Positions 9,067 through 18,529 of a stretch of 64,000 nucleotides of DNA are shown here, piece after piece (the first letter of the stretch is position 1; the number at the start of each line of letters is the position of its first letter). This DNA comes from Mycobacterium sp. 852002-10029_SCH5224772 (GTDB taxonomy: Bacteria > Actinomycetota > Actinomycetes > Mycobacteriales > Mycobacteriaceae). A program made the translations under genes and the position numbers. The stretch spans positions 1 through 64,000 of the forward strand of contig NZ_LZHT01000075.1 of NCBI RefSeq assembly GCF_001667315.1, read 5' to 3'. The notes under the pieces were generated by a model that did not search any database, was not told the origin of the DNA, and saw nothing but the letters and a program-made list of their open reading frames with translations.

Positions 9067-9531
9067 TCAGCCCGGAGTCGCCACCCCGCGGTGCTCACGA
9101 AGCGCCTGGATCTCGCGCTCGAAGTCGTCTGCGGACTCAAAGGAGCGATATACGGAGGCGAACCGCAAGTACGCCACCTCGTCGAGGTCACGCAACGGGC
9201 CCAGGATGGCCAGGCCGACCTCGTGGCTGGGGACCTCCGGGGAGGCCGCGGCGCGCACCGTGTCTTCGACCTGCTGGGCCAACAGATTCAGCGCGTCGTC
9301 ATCCACCTGACGGCCCTGACAGGCCCGGCGGACTCCGCTGATGAGCTTTTCCCTGCTGAAGGGCTCGGTGACGCCGCTGCGCTTGACCACGGCCAGGACC
9401 GCGGTTTCCACGGTGGTGAAACGCTTTCCGCACTCGGGGCACGACCGGCGGCGCCGGATGGCCTGCCCTTCATCGGTTTCGCGCGAGTCGATCACCCGGG
9501 AATCCGGATGACGGCAGAAGGGACAGTGCAT
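9067..9531 (-). CDS. nrdR: Transcriptional repressor NrdR
   Basis: NrdR senses ATP/dATP and represses ribonucleotide reductase genes. The 154-residue protein has the zinc ribbon with Cys3, Cys6, Cys31 and Cys34, followed by an ATP-cone domain from about 49 to 139 ([16 protein letters not shown]). AAGGAG lies five bases before ATG 9531. A longer frame to 9636 exists but would place residues before the zinc ribbon, unlike the family. I did not find paired NrdR boxes here. Confidence 0.96.
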   Translation of the reverse strand: MHCPFCRHPDSRVIDSRETDEGQAIRRRRSCPECGKRFTTVETAVLAVVKRSGVTEPFSREKLISGVRRACQGRQVDDDALNLLAQQVEDTVRAAASPEVPSHEVGLAILGPLRDLDEVAYLRFASVYRSFESADDFEREIQALREHRGVATPG

Positions 9532-9683
9532 GACCGCTCCTTCACCGTGCCGACAACCAGCTACTGCAGGACTTTGAGCGTACCTGTGTGCTGACCTGCA
9601 CGGCCAACAGAGCCGCCGAGCGCACGCCCTCTGCACGCGCGTGGGGCGTCCGCCGGGCCGGAGCCGTTGTCGCGCAACGGCCG

Positions 9684-10178
9684 TCAGCCGATGGGAGCGA
9701 TCAGCGTTTGGCCCGCGACCAGCGTCGGCGAGTTCAGCTCGTTGAGCTCACGGATGCGGTCGGCCACCTGCGCGGCCGGGGCGTCGGGCGCCACCCGGTG
9801 AGCGACATCCTGCAGCGACTCCCCCGCGTCGACCCGCACGACGGCGAGCCGGTTCGGAACGGGCGCGGCCGAATTCGCCGAGTCACCGTTGAGCGCCTGC
9901 CCGACGTTCGCGACGAGACCCAGCCACAACGTGATCGCCCCGGCGGCCAGCGCCAGCCCGACCGTCGTCGCCCAGGTGACGGCGCGCCTGCGGTGCGGAG
10001 CGACAGACATCGCGACCCCGGTGCCGTAGTAACGCGTCGCCGCGCCCGCCGGCCTCGACGGCGCGGGCCGGCGCGAACGGGCCACCCCGTCCCCGCCGTA
10101 CCGAATGCCCTGCACCGGTCCGTTGACTGGGCGCCGAAGACTGCTGGTACGCGGCGCAAGCGTATGGATGACTGTCAT
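9684..10178 (-). CDS. chiZ: LysM-domain cell-wall hydrolase/division inhibitor ChiZ (Rv2719c-like)
   Basis: In M. tuberculosis this DNA-damage-induced membrane protein slows division at midcell. The 164-residue product has a basic, Pro/Arg-rich cytoplasmic N-terminus (about 1-65), one transmembrane segment (about 70-92, [19 protein letters not shown]) and a C-terminal LysM peptidoglycan-binding domain (from [12 protein letters not shown] to GQTLIAPIG). GGAGGA precedes ATG 10178 by six bases; a TTG at 10196 would put the ribosome-binding site inside the coding sequence and is rejected. It is divergent from lexA and has its own PafBC-type promoter. Confidence 0.9.
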   Translation of the reverse strand: MTVIHTLAPRTSSLRRPVNGPVQGIRYGGDGVARSRRPAPSRPAGAATRYYGTGVAMSVAPHRRRAVTWATTVGLALAAGAITLWLGLVANVGQALNGDSANSAAPVPNRLAVVRVDAGESLQDVAHRVAPDAPAAQVADRIRELNELNSPTLVAGQTLIAPIG

Positions 10179-10210
10179 CTGCGTTCCTCCGGTCAACTAG
10201 CTCTCGCTCG

Positions 10211-10255
10211 TGTGTTCGACTCTAATCGCTTGTGTGTTCGAAACCCGAACATTTG
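10211..10255. promoter_or_regulatory. Repeated LexA-like half sites upstream of chiZ
   Basis: TGTGTTCGA occurs at 10211-10219 and again from about 10233, each giving a TCGAACACA half site on the minus strand. A GTTCG-N5-CGAAC inverted repeat overlaps the second. They lie between the chiZ promoter and its start codon. They resemble half of the mycobacterial SOS box, but none is a full box. Confidence 0.35.
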
Positions 10256-10279
10256 AGCGAAGCGTGTCGCACGAGCAGA

Positions 10280-10302
10280 AGGCTAGATCACACCACCGAC
10301 AA
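10280..10302 (-). promoter_or_regulatory. PafBC-type (RecA-independent) DNA-damage promoter of chiZ
   Basis: Read leftward, TTGTCGGTG (10302-10294), eight bases, then TAGCCT (10285-10280) is an exact fit to the mycobacterial RecA-independent damage promoter TTGTCRGTG-N8-TANNNT. It would give a 5' leader of about 95 bases to chiZ. Confidence 0.85.
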
Positions 10303-10423
10303 GTCCGTCGGCCACTATCACTGTCACGAGCCCCAAATACCCGATCGCGGCAAGAGTTACACATTTGTGATTCGGCCGATGGCGCCGCTTTTCCGGCGGC
10401 GCCACCGTCGGGCGACACGCCAG

Positions 10424-10439
10424 TCGAACACATGTTTGA
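10424..10439. promoter_or_regulatory. SOS box (LexA operator) of lexA
   Basis: TCGAACACATGTTTGA matches the mycobacterial SOS box TCGAAC-N4-GTTCGA with one mismatch. It sits just upstream of the lexA promoter elements, as expected for autorepression. Confidence 0.9.
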
Positions 10440-10442
10440 TTC

Positions 10443-10464
10443 TTGTCGGCGGTGCGGCTACATT
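10443..10464 (+). promoter_or_regulatory. lexA promoter, leaderless
   Basis: TACATT at 10459-10464 lies seven bases before the lexA ATG, so transcription probably starts at or beside the A of the start codon. TTGTCGGCG at 10443-10451 resembles the PafBC -35 half, but with a seven-base rather than eight-base spacer. Confidence 0.6.
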
Positions 10465-10471
10465 CAGTGCC

Positions 10472-11185
10472 ATGGGCGACAGCAACGACACTTCCCCGAA
10501 CGACACCCGCCCGGCCGGAGCGGGCGGGCGGCCGCACTCGGTGGATTCCGCGCTGACCGAACGGCAGCGCACCATTTTGAATGTCATTCGCGCCTCGGTC
10601 AGCAGCCGCGGCTATCCCCCGAGCATCCGGGAGATCGGCGATGCCGTCGGGCTAACGTCGACGTCGTCGGTGGCGCACCAGCTGCGCACCCTGGAACGCA
10701 AGGGCTATTTGCGCCGCGACCCCAATCGCCCACGGGCGGTCGATGTCCGTGGCGCCGAGGACGACGTGGCGGCGCCCGCCACCGAGGTTGCCGGGTCGGA
10801 TGCGCTGCCGGAACCCACGTATGTCCCGGTTCTCGGCCGTATCGCGGCCGGTGGACCCATCCTTGCCGAGGAAGCCGTGGAAGATGTTTTCCCGCTGCCG
10901 CGTGAGCTGGTCGGCGAGGGCGCGCTCTTCTTGCTCAAAGTGGTCGGTGATTCGATGGTGGAGGCCGCGATCTGTGACGGCGACTGGGTGGTGGTGCGCC
11001 AGCAGAACGTCGCCGACAACGGTGACATCGTCGCGGCGATGCTGGACGGTGAGGCCACCGTCAAGACGTTCAAACGCGCCGGCGGTCAGGTGTGGCTGAT
11101 GCCGCACAACCCGGCGTTCGACCCGATCCCGGGCAACGACGCGACCGTGCTGGGCAAGGTCGTCACGGTAATCCGCAAGGTCTAG
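10472..11185 (+). CDS. lexA: SOS repressor LexA
   Basis: LexA represses SOS genes and cleaves itself when RecA filaments form. The 237-residue protein has a winged-helix DNA-binding domain (about 28-95, [14 protein letters not shown]) and an S24 peptidase domain. The Ala126-Gly127 cleavage bond in IAAGGP and the catalytic pair Ser161 (GDSMVEA) and Lys198 (TVKTFKR) are intact. The ATG at 10472 is chosen because it directly follows a -10 element and gives the N-terminus expected for mycobacteria; the frame extends upstream through the SOS box and is rejected there. Confidence 0.97.
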   Translation: MGDSNDTSPNDTRPAGAGGRPHSVDSALTERQRTILNVIRASVSSRGYPPSIREIGDAVGLTSTSSVAHQLRTLERKGYLRRDPNRPRAVDVRGAEDDVAAPATEVAGSDALPEPTYVPVLGRIAAGGPILAEEAVEDVFPLPRELVGEGALFLLKVVGDSMVEAAICDGDWVVVRQQNVADNGDIVAAMLDGEATVKTFKRAGGQVWLMPHNPAFDPIPGNDATVLGKVVTVIRKV

Positions 11186-11205
11186 CGACCGGCGCGCGAG
11201 CCGCG

Positions 11206-13434
11206 CTAATCAGCCCTGGTGAAGCCGTTGGCCAACGCGACCTCTTCGCTCGACAGCCAGATTTCGGGCAGCGTGTCCTGATACAGGTCGCTGCCCGGCG
11301 TGTAATACAAGCCGTAACGAGCGCTCGCCTTGATGGGGTAGCCGTCGGGCGCCTGGTACGGATCATCGAGCGGCAGATGGATTGTCGGCCGCCCGTCCGG
11401 GCCCGCCAGCGCATCGTCCGGGCCGGTTTCCGCGTCCGCGGCGGCGTGCCGTCCGCCGGATCGCTGCGCCGCCCCGGCGACGACGGCCCCGGCCGCGACG
11501 GATCCGAGGGCCTGCGACACGTCGGTCTCCGCGGTGATGTCTTCTGCGGGTTCGACTTCCGCCTCCGGCACTGCCTCGTCGGGATACTCGTCCTCGGGTA
11601 CGGCGGTTTCCAGGGCGCCGGTCACGGCCTCGCTGTCGGGCGGGGTGTGCGGAACGGCGACGTCGGGATACTCGTCCTGCCGATACTCGTCCTCCGCAAA
11701 GTCTTCCTCCGCAAAGTCGGCATCCGCGTAATCGGCGTCGACATAGGCGGCGTCATCCGCGGTCTCGGCCTCGGCGACCTCGGGAACGGCATCGGTGTAG
11801 TCGGTGTAATCGGCCCCCGCATCGGCATAATCGGCCTCCGACAGCATCTCCTCCGAGACGACCGGGATGGAATCGGTATCGATCGCGTCGGGGTCGTCGT
11901 CCTCGAACCCGTATTCGCTCTCCGGCGGAGCCTGGCGCTGCCAGCTGACCCGCGCGGGGGCCGAGGCCTCCGGCGGCTCCTCGGGTTCGGGCTGCCCACC
12001 GCCTGCGAAATGCTCGGTGGCGAGCTCGGGATCCTCCTGCCCCCAGGGCACCTCGGCCGCGTCATAGCCGTGGTCGGGCGCGTAGCCGGCGGCGTCGTCC
12101 GGCCCGGAGCGACGGCGGCGCCATACGAACAGCACCCAGACCAACACCACCAGCAGCACCAAAACCGGAATGGCGGCCAGCAGCCACCACGAATGCCAGC
12201 CGAACTTCGTGGCGTGTGACGGCATGGCCGAATTGCTCGGCTGGTTCTGACCCGACACTTGCAGGCCGCTCAACAGCGGCGCCAGGTTGGACGGGTCCGT
12301 GCTGAACGTGTTCTTGGCCCGGTTCCAGGAAATCTTGCCGCCGGTGAACTGCTGCGAGATCACGTCGCCGTCCACCGCCTGGTCGCCGACCGGCGCGCCC
12401 AGTTTGCCGGCCGGACCGCGAAGTTTGTCCCACGCGGCCTTCATCGCCCCGCGCACGACGAACGCGCCGTGCTCGGCGGTCCGGAAGATCACCGGCTTGT
12501 CGGCGGCCGCGAAGGTGCAGATCCGGCTGGAAGGCCCGATGCCGCCGTCGGTCTCGTTGGTGATGGGGAATCCGAGGTCGCTGCCGACCGGTCCGCCGAG
12601 CGACTCGTATTTGGCCAGGATGTCGGTCTCCAGGGCGTTCGCACCGGTAGCCGGGGTGAAGAACACCTTGCCGCCGGCGAAGTTCTGGACGATGCCATCA
12701 CCGCCGATGGGGGTCTGCCCGCCCTGCTTGGCGCCCAGCTGCCCATTGGGTCCTCCGGCCGCGCGCCAGGCCATGTTGATGGCCGCGGTGGGATCGATGG
12801 CTACCTGCAAACCCTTCAATTGGTCGGCCAACGCCGGCGGTTCGGTGGTGAACTGCTTCGTCTGCCGGTTCCACGACACCTGGCCGCCGCTGAATTTCTG
12901 CGAGGACACCTCGCCGTTGTAGGTCTCGTCGCCGACCGGCGCACCGAGCACCCCGCCCGAACTGCCCAGCTTGTCCCAGGCGGAATTGATGGCGCCGCGC
13001 ACCACGTACGGGCCGTGCTCAGGCGTCCAGAAAATGACCGGCTTGTCGGTGGCCGAGAAAGTGATCACCCGGCTGTCGGGACCGGCGAGGCCCGGCACTT
13101 CGTTGATAGCCGGGAACCCCAGATCGCTGCCGGCCGGCCCGCCCAGCATCTCGTATTTCTCCAGGATCGGCCCGTAGGCGAATTTGGCGCCGGTGGCCGG
13201 GGTGAAGAACATTTTGCCGCCGTCGAAGTCCAGTACGAAACCGTCCCCGGCGGGGTACACATCACCCTTGCGGGCGCCGAGCGGTGACGTGTCGCCGCCG
13301 GCCTTCTCCCACGCGGCCATCATGGCCGCTTCGGCGTCGCCTATCGGGCTCGCCGTCGCGACGGGCGCCAGCAATACGGCGGCTAGTGCTGTGGTCGTCA
13401 GGCTGACCAGCGCGCTTCCGATCAGCTTGCGCAT
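11206..13434 (-). CDS. Exported LGFP-repeat membrane protein (Rv2721c-like)
   Basis: A 742-residue protein with an N-terminal signal peptide ending near VATASP, a large outer part with LGFP-type repeats (GSDLGFP twice, repeated GAPVGDE/GAPVGDQ and GGKMFFTPATGA/GGKVFFTPATGA units, arranged as two similar blocks), one transmembrane helix (WWLLAAIPVLVLLVVLV) followed by RRRR, and a long acidic cytoplasmic tail with short ADYADAD-like repeats. LGFP repeats are thought to attach proteins to the actinobacterial cell wall. A cell-envelope structural role is inference. It is convergent with lexA. Confidence 0.85.
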   Translation of the reverse strand: MRKLIGSALVSLTTTALAAVLLAPVATASPIGDAEAAMMAAWEKAGGDTSPLGARKGDVYPAGDGFVLDFDGGKMFFTPATGAKFAYGPILEKYEMLGGPAGSDLGFPAINEVPGLAGPDSRVITFSATDKPVIFWTPEHGPYVVRGAINSAWDKLGSSGGVLGAPVGDETYNGEVSSQKFSGGQVSWNRQTKQFTTEPPALADQLKGLQVAIDPTAAINMAWRAAGGPNGQLGAKQGGQTPIGGDGIVQNFAGGKVFFTPATGANALETDILAKYESLGGPVGSDLGFPITNETDGGIGPSSRICTFAAADKPVIFRTAEHGAFVVRGAMKAAWDKLRGPAGKLGAPVGDQAVDGDVISQQFTGGKISWNRAKNTFSTDPSNLAPLLSGLQVSGQNQPSNSAMPSHATKFGWHSWWLLAAIPVLVLLVVLVWVLFVWRRRRSGPDDAAGYAPDHGYDAAEVPWGQEDPELATEHFAGGGQPEPEEPPEASAPARVSWQRQAPPESEYGFEDDDPDAIDTDSIPVVSEEMLSEADYADAGADYTDYTDAVPEVAEAETADDAAYVDADYADADFAEEDFAEDEYRQDEYPDVAVPHTPPDSEAVTGALETAVPEDEYPDEAVPEAEVEPAEDITAETDVSQALGSVAAGAVVAGAAQRSGGRHAAADAETGPDDALAGPDGRPTIHLPLDDPYQAPDGYPIKASARYGLYYTPGSDLYQDTLPEIWLSSEEVALANGFTRAD

Positions 13435-13948
13435 GTGACCTCTTTGCACCTTCACCAAGCCTTCCAGCCTCCGGATACGGCTCTATCTGCGGCTATGCCC
13501 TTACCTGCATAACCGGCGATCGGGCCGCACTTCCGCGGGGAATGGACCCGCTTACGATCCGCCTTGTCGCCGGGCTCGCATAACTTTGCTCCAGCCAACA
13601 AGAAATGCGAAGTCGAATCACGAATTTTACAAAAAGGGATACCACACCGATGTCGAAATGATGCAGGACCACAGCCGAATCGCGATCATCCTTGCACCGC
13701 CGGCGCGGTGTTGCGGATATCGCACCGAAAGCCGATCGGGAACCGCCCGTCGAAGCGCGCGCCCGGCTTGCCGAGTCGCACAGAACAATTGCGCCCGACG
13801 AGCCATCAACACTTTGACGATCTAGACGACACCGCGCGCCAATCACGGATCGATGAATGCGCCGCGGCGCCGCGCATTAGGGCGAAAAGGCAATGCCGTT
13901 ACCGGGCACGGCGTTCGCGGCCTGGATGACGGTCCAGCAAACGAAAAG
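13435..13948. other. 514-bp gap without a supportable gene
   Basis: The stretch separates the divergent-side start of the LGFP gene from the 3' end of fadE20. It contains a lower-GC patch (about 13570-13680, with GAATTTTACAAAAAGGG) and only short frames without ribosome-binding sites or recognisable motifs. M. tuberculosis carries Rv2722 and a TerC-like gene (Rv2723) at this place, as I recall; neither is present here. It presumably holds the LGFP gene promoter. Confidence 0.6.
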
Positions 13949-15109
13949 CTATACCCCGAGGCTGCGACCGATGATCTCCTTCATGATCTCGGTCGTGCCG
14001 CCGTAGATGGTCTGCACCCGGGCGTCTAGATAGGCACGGGCGACGGGGTATTCACGCATGTAGCCGTAGCCGCCGTGCAGTTGCAGGCAGCGGTCGATCA
14101 GGTACACCTGCTTTTCGGTGCAGTACCACTTGGCCATTGCGGCCTGTTCGGCGGTCAGCTTGTGGTCCAGGTGCAGGCGAACGAATTCGTCGACCAACAT
14201 GCGCACCACGGTCGCCTCGGTCGCCAGCTCGGCGAGCACGAAGCGGCTGTTCTGGAAGCTGCCGATCGGCTTACCAAATGCCTTGCGCTCCTTGGTGTAT
14301 TGCAGCGTCTGGTCCAGCACCTGCTCCATCGCCGCGGCCGCCATGATGGCGATCGAAATCCGCTCCTGCGGCAGGTTCTGCATGAGGTAGATGAATCCCA
14401 TCCCCTCTTGGCCCAGCAGGTTTTCGGCCGGCACGTGCACGTCGGTGAACGACAGCTCCGCCGTGTCCTGCGCGTCCAGCCCGATCTTGTCCAGGTGCCG
14501 TCCGCGTTCGAAGCCCTCCATGCCGCGCTCGACGGCGAGCAGGGAGAAGCCCTGAGCGCCCTTGTCCGGACCGGTCTGCGCAACCACGATCACCAGATCC
14601 GAGTTGATTCCGTTGGTGATGAACGTCTTTGATCCGTTGAGCACATAGTGGTCGCCCTGCTTGACCGCGCGGGTCTTGATGCCCTGCAGGTCACTGCCGG
14701 TGCCGGGCTCGGTCATCGCGATCGCCGTAATCAGTTCTCCGGTGCAGAATTTCGGCAACCAGCGCTGCTTCTGTTCCTCGGTGGCCAACGCCAACAGGTA
14801 CGGCGCCACGATGTCGTTGTGCAGGCCGAAACCGATGCCGCTGTAGCGGCCGGCGGTGGTCTCCTCGGTGATGATCGCGTTGTACCGGAAATCCGGGTTG
14901 CCCCCGCCGCCGTACTCCTCGGGCACCGCCATGCCCAGGAAGCCCTGCTTACCAGCCTCGAGCCACACACCACGGTCGACGATCTTCGCCTTCTCCCACT
15001 CGTCGTGGTAGGGCGCGACATGGCGCTCGAGGAAGGCCCGGTAGGACTCACGGAACAGATCGTGCTCTGGCTCGAAAAGAGTGCGCTGGTATTTGATGGC
15101 GCTGCTCAT
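13949..15109 (-). CDS. fadE20: Acyl-CoA dehydrogenase FadE20
   Basis: A 386-residue FAD enzyme that introduces the alpha-beta double bond into acyl-CoA in beta-oxidation. It shows the family core AMTEPGTGSDLQG (FAD/substrate segment near 131), the RISIAIMAAA helix, RKAFGKPIGSFQ near 273 and the C-terminal QTIYGGTTEIMKE segment with the probable catalytic Glu. Chain-length preference cannot be read. GGAGGT lies six bases before the ATG. A perfect TetR-type operator overlaps its promoter. Confidence 0.92.
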   Translation of the reverse strand: MSSAIKYQRTLFEPEHDLFRESYRAFLERHVAPYHDEWEKAKIVDRGVWLEAGKQGFLGMAVPEEYGGGGNPDFRYNAIITEETTAGRYSGIGFGLHNDIVAPYLLALATEEQKQRWLPKFCTGELITAIAMTEPGTGSDLQGIKTRAVKQGDHYVLNGSKTFITNGINSDLVIVVAQTGPDKGAQGFSLLAVERGMEGFERGRHLDKIGLDAQDTAELSFTDVHVPAENLLGQEGMGFIYLMQNLPQERISIAIMAAAAMEQVLDQTLQYTKERKAFGKPIGSFQNSRFVLAELATEATVVRMLVDEFVRLHLDHKLTAEQAAMAKWYCTEKQVYLIDRCLQLHGGYGYMREYPVARAYLDARVQTIYGGTTEIMKEIIGRSLGV

Positions 15110-15146
15110 GGGAAGACCTCCGGCGACTGGGATTTCTGCAGCCCAA

Positions 15147-15169
15147 CATATACCAACCGGACGGTTGGT
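15147..15169 (-). promoter_or_regulatory. TetR-type operator over the fadE20 promoter
   Basis: ACCAACCG (15152-15159) and CGGTTGGT (15162-15169) form a perfect 8-bp inverted repeat around a two-base centre. The minus-strand -10 candidate TATATG (15152-15147) abuts it. This is the size and symmetry of a TetR-family site; it is not the KstR or KstR2 consensus. No TetR gene is adjacent. Confidence 0.7.
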
Positions 15170-15248
15170 CGGCAGCTGGCGGGTCGCCGACGGCCCTCAC
15201 GCGGCCGTGGGCTGCGGGAACCGGTGCACAGCGGCGAGGGCCGGCCGC

Positions 15249-16676
15249 TCAGCGGGTGGCGAACTCGCGCAGCCGGCCGGCCAAGGCGACCGGAACCCGG
15301 GCCTTGATCCGGGTGCCCTCGGCGTTGTGCTCCTCCTGCTGGACGCGGCCGTCGGCGTGCAGGCGGGCCACCAGGTCGCCCCGGTGGTACGGGATCACCA
15401 CGTCCACGGGGGTGTCGGCGGGCACGGCCAGTTCGGTGATCCGCCGGCGCAGGGCGTCGATTCCGTCGCCGGTGCGTGCGGACACGAATACCGCGTCCGG
15501 CAAGGCGTGACGGAGCTCGGCCAGGGTCAAACCGCTTGCGGCGTCGACCTTGTTGACCACCAGCAGCTCCTGCGGCGGCGTGCCGTCGTGGTCGGCGATG
15601 ACGTCGGAGACCACCTGCCGGACCGCGTTGATCTGCGCCAGCGGGTTGACGTCGGAGCCGTCGACGACGTGCACCAGCAGGTCGGCGTCGACGACCTCCT
15701 CCAGCGTGGAGCGGAAGGCCTCGATGAGTTGGGTGGGCAGATGCCGGACGAAGCCGACGGTGTCGGTAAGCACGAACGGCCGACCGTCATCCAACTCGGC
15801 GCGGCGGGTGGTGGGCTCCAAGGTGGCGAACAACGCGTCCTGGACCAGCACCCCCGCTCCGGTCAGCGCGTTGAGCAGGCTCGACTTGCCGGCGTTGGTG
15901 TAGCCGACGATGGCGATCGACGGCATGTCGCTGTGCAGCCGCCGGCTGCGCTGGGTGTCGCGGACCTGTTTCATGTCCTTGATCTCGCGGCGCAGCTTGG
16001 CCATCCGCTCGCGGATGCGGCGCCGGTCGGTCTCGATCTTGGTTTCACCGGGGCCGCGCAGGCCCACCCCGCCGCCGCTGCCGCCGGCACGGCCGCCGGC
16101 CTGCCGCGACATCGACTCGCCCCACCCGCGCAGCCGCGGCAGCATGTATTCCATCTGGGCCAGCGACACCTGCGCTTTGCCTTCCCGGCTGGTGGCGTGC
16201 TGGGCGAAGATGTCCAGGATCAGCGCGGTGCGGTCGATGACCTTGACCTTCACGGCCTTCTCCAGCGCGGTCAGCTGCGCCGGGGACAGTTCACCGTCGC
16301 AGATGACGGTGTCGGCGCCCGTCGCCAGCACCACCTCGCGCAGTTCGGCTGCCTTACCCGAGCCGATGTAGGTCGACGGGTCGGGCTTGTCGCGGCGCTG
16401 GATGAGCCCTTCGAGCACCTCGGAGCCGGCGGTTTCGGCCAGGGCCGCCAGTTCGGCCATGCTGGCCTGGCTGTCGGCGGCGGTGCCGTCGGTCCACACG
16501 CCCACCAGGACGACCCGCTCGAGCCGAAGCTGGCGGTACTCGACCTCGGTGACGTCGGCGAGTTCGGTCGACAGGCCGGCAACGCGGCGCAGCGCCGACC
16601 GATCCTCGAGGGCGAGTTCGCCCGTGCTTGGCTCCGTGACCGCCGGAGCGTGATTGCGAAATTCGGGATGTGTCAT
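15249..16676 (-). CDS. hflX: GTPase HflX
   Basis: HflX is a ribosome-associated GTPase that rescues or splits stalled 70S ribosomes. The 475-residue protein has the N-terminal HflX domain (DPSTYIGSGKAAEL near 101), a glycine-rich linker (GGRAGGSGGGVGLRGPGETK) and a G domain with GYTNAGKSSLLN (G1), DTVGF (G3), NKVD (G4) and SARTG (G5). ATG 16676 is preferred; a TTG two codons upstream would also be in frame. The gene follows dapF by 46 bases on the same strand. Confidence 0.95.
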   Translation of the reverse strand: MTHPEFRNHAPAVTEPSTGELALEDRSALRRVAGLSTELADVTEVEYRQLRLERVVLVGVWTDGTAADSQASMAELAALAETAGSEVLEGLIQRRDKPDPSTYIGSGKAAELREVVLATGADTVICDGELSPAQLTALEKAVKVKVIDRTALILDIFAQHATSREGKAQVSLAQMEYMLPRLRGWGESMSRQAGGRAGGSGGGVGLRGPGETKIETDRRRIRERMAKLRREIKDMKQVRDTQRSRRLHSDMPSIAIVGYTNAGKSSLLNALTGAGVLVQDALFATLEPTTRRAELDDGRPFVLTDTVGFVRHLPTQLIEAFRSTLEEVVDADLLVHVVDGSDVNPLAQINAVRQVVSDVIADHDGTPPQELLVVNKVDAASGLTLAELRHALPDAVFVSARTGDGIDALRRRITELAVPADTPVDVVIPYHRGDLVARLHADGRVQQEEHNAEGTRIKARVPVALAGRLREFATR

Positions 16677-16722
16677 AGGCAATTAGAGATGATGCACGCA
16701 AAGTTGGTGTCGTGCACTTGAA

Positions 16723-17595
16723 TTAACGCCACTGTTCGCGCCACCATTCCTCGCTGATTTCTCCCTGGGCCACCAGTACCGACGGCCCCCGCAGGTAGCT
16801 GGTGGCGTCGGTGATGGTGACGACGACCTCGCCGCCCGGTACCCGAACGGTCAGCGTGCCCGTGTCGGCGCCGGTACCGGCCAGCGCGGCGACCTCGGCC
16901 GCCACCGTTCCGGTGCCGCACGAGCGTGTTTCGCCCACCCCGCGTTCGTGGACTCGCATGTGCACCACCCCGCCGGCCGGTGCGGTGAGGATCTCGACAT
17001 TCACTCCGTCCGGGAATTGGGCGGGATCGAAACTGACCGGAGCGGCCACGTCCAGCGCCGCCAGCGCGTCCGCGGTCAGATCGGGGTCGACGCAGGCCAA
17101 GTGGGGATTGCCCACGTCGATCGCCAAGCCGGAAACCCGCCGGCCCCCCAGGACGGCGTCTGCCGGGCCCAACGTGTTGGCCTTGCCCATGTCGACGCTG
17201 ATGTCGGCGGTGGTCGCATCGACGCGATGCACGGTGACCGGTCGGGGACCGGCCAGCGACCCGACCACGAAATCGTCGCGACCCTCCAGCTCGCTGGCCC
17301 GCAGGTAGTGGGCGAAGACCCGCACGCCGTTGCCGCACATCTGGGCGATGGACCCGTCCGCGTTGCGGTAGTCCATGTACCAGTCGTCGGCGGTCACGCC
17401 GTCGGGCAGCCGGTCGAGCACGCCGGCCGCGGCGGCGGCGGCCGCGGTGGTGACCCGCAGCACCCCGTCGGCGCCCAGCCCGCGTCGCCGGTCGCAGAGC
17501 GCGGCCACCCGCGGCCCGGTCAGGCTCAGCTCGGCCTGCGGGTCTTCCAGCACCACAAAGTCGTTCTGGGTGCCGTGGCCCTTTGCGAATTTCAC
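16723..17595 (-). CDS. dapF: Diaminopimelate epimerase
   Basis: DapF converts LL- to meso-diaminopimelate for lysine and peptidoglycan synthesis. The 290-residue protein has both catalytic cysteines, Cys87 (MCGNGVR) and Cys226 (SCGTGT). The start is GTG 17595; TATCCT on the minus strand (17607-17602) stands six bases before it, so the mRNA is probably leaderless. That -10 element overlaps the last codons and stop of miaA. Confidence 0.96.
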   Translation of the reverse strand: MKFAKGHGTQNDFVVLEDPQAELSLTGPRVAALCDRRRGLGADGVLRVTTAAAAAAAGVLDRLPDGVTADDWYMDYRNADGSIAQMCGNGVRVFAHYLRASELEGRDDFVVGSLAGPRPVTVHRVDATTADISVDMGKANTLGPADAVLGGRRVSGLAIDVGNPHLACVDPDLTADALAALDVAAPVSFDPAQFPDGVNVEILTAPAGGVVHMRVHERGVGETRSCGTGTVAAEVAALAGTGADTGTLTVRVPGGEVVVTITDATSYLRGPSVLVAQGEISEEWWREQWR

Positions 17596-17599
17596 CTGT

Positions 17600-18529
17600 T
17601 CAGGATACGTGGCGCCAGGCGCTCAGCGTGCCGTCGACGAGACCGGCGCGATCGGCGGCGTCCAGCCAGCGCACGCGGTGGTCACGGCGAAACCACGACC
17701 GCTGCCGTCGCACGTAGCGTCGGGTGCCCACGAACGTCTGCTCCCGCGCCTCGCGCAGTAGATCCGGCCCGCCCCCGGCATCGAGCGCAGCGATCACCTG
17801 CGCATAACCCAGGGCCCGCGAGGCGGTGACCCCGTCGCGCAGGCCACGCTCGAGCAGCGCGGTCACCTCCCCGACCAGGCCCTGGTCGAACATCGCGTCG
17901 GTGCGCCCGGCCAGCCGGTCATCGAGAAGCGTTGTGTCACAATCCAACCCGACGATGACGGTGTCCCACCTCGGTGCGCCGATCCGCGGGGCGGAGGCGG
18001 CGAACGGCTGACCGGTCAGCTCCACCACTTCCAGGGCCCGCACCGTGCGCCGGGCGTCGGTGGGCAGGATCGATGCCGCCGCGGCCGGGTCACGCCGGGC
18101 CAGCTCGGCGTGCAGCTCGCCCACCCCGACCTCGGCCAGGCGCCGCTCCCAGCGGGCGCGCACCGCGGGATCGGTGGCGGGAAACGACCAGTCGTCGAGC
18201 AGCGACTGGATATAGAGCATGGAGCCGCCCACGATGATCGGCGCCGCGCCGGCGGCCGCGATCGCTTCGATGTCCGCCGCGGCGGCGCGCTGATAACGGG
18301 CGACGGTGGCGGTCTCGGTGACGTCGAGGACGTCGAGCTGATGATGCGGGATGCCGCGGCGCGCCTCGACGGGCAGCTTGGCGGTGCCGATGTCCATGCC
18401 GCGATAGAGCTGCATCGCGTCGGCGTTCACGATGTGCGCGCCCACCCGTTCGGCGATGTCGAGGGCCAGCTGCGACTTGCCGGTACCCGTCGGGCCGATG
18501 ATCGCCAGCGGTCGCGCGGCCACCGTCAC
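17600..18529 (-). CDS. miaA: tRNA dimethylallyltransferase MiaA
   Basis: MiaA adds a dimethylallyl group to A37 of tRNAs that read UNN codons. The 309-residue enzyme has the P-loop GPTGTGKS (near 12-19), the [15 protein letters not shown] segment and the C-terminal [15 protein letters not shown] tRNA-binding motif. The GTG start overlaps the stop of the upstream gene by four bases (GTGA), so the two are translationally coupled. miaB, the next enzyme on the same nucleotide, is 4 kb downstream in the same direction. Confidence 0.95.
   Translation of the reverse strand: MTVAARPLAIIGPTGTGKSQLALDIAERVGAHIVNADAMQLYRGMDIGTAKLPVEARRGIPHHQLDVLDVTETATVARYQRAAAADIEAIAAAGAAPIIVGGSMLYIQSLLDDWSFPATDPAVRARWERRLAEVGVGELHAELARRDPAAAASILPTDARRTVRALEVVELTGQPFAASAPRIGAPRWDTVIVGLDCDTTLLDDRLAGRTDAMFDQGLVGEVTALLERGLRDGVTASRALGYAQVIAALDAGGGPDLLREAREQTFVGTRRYVRRQRSWFRRDHRVRWLDAADRAGLVDGTLSAWRHVS

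Noticed and set aside
13564..13929. Open frame of 121 codons in the gap before fadE20
   Set aside because: No ribosome-binding site, no recognisable domain, and biased composition; it looks like chance coding in high-GC DNA.
15081..16721. Plus-strand frame of 546 codons over hflX
   Set aside because: It is antisense to hflX, whose GTPase motifs are complete; His/Asp/Gly-rich shadow composition.
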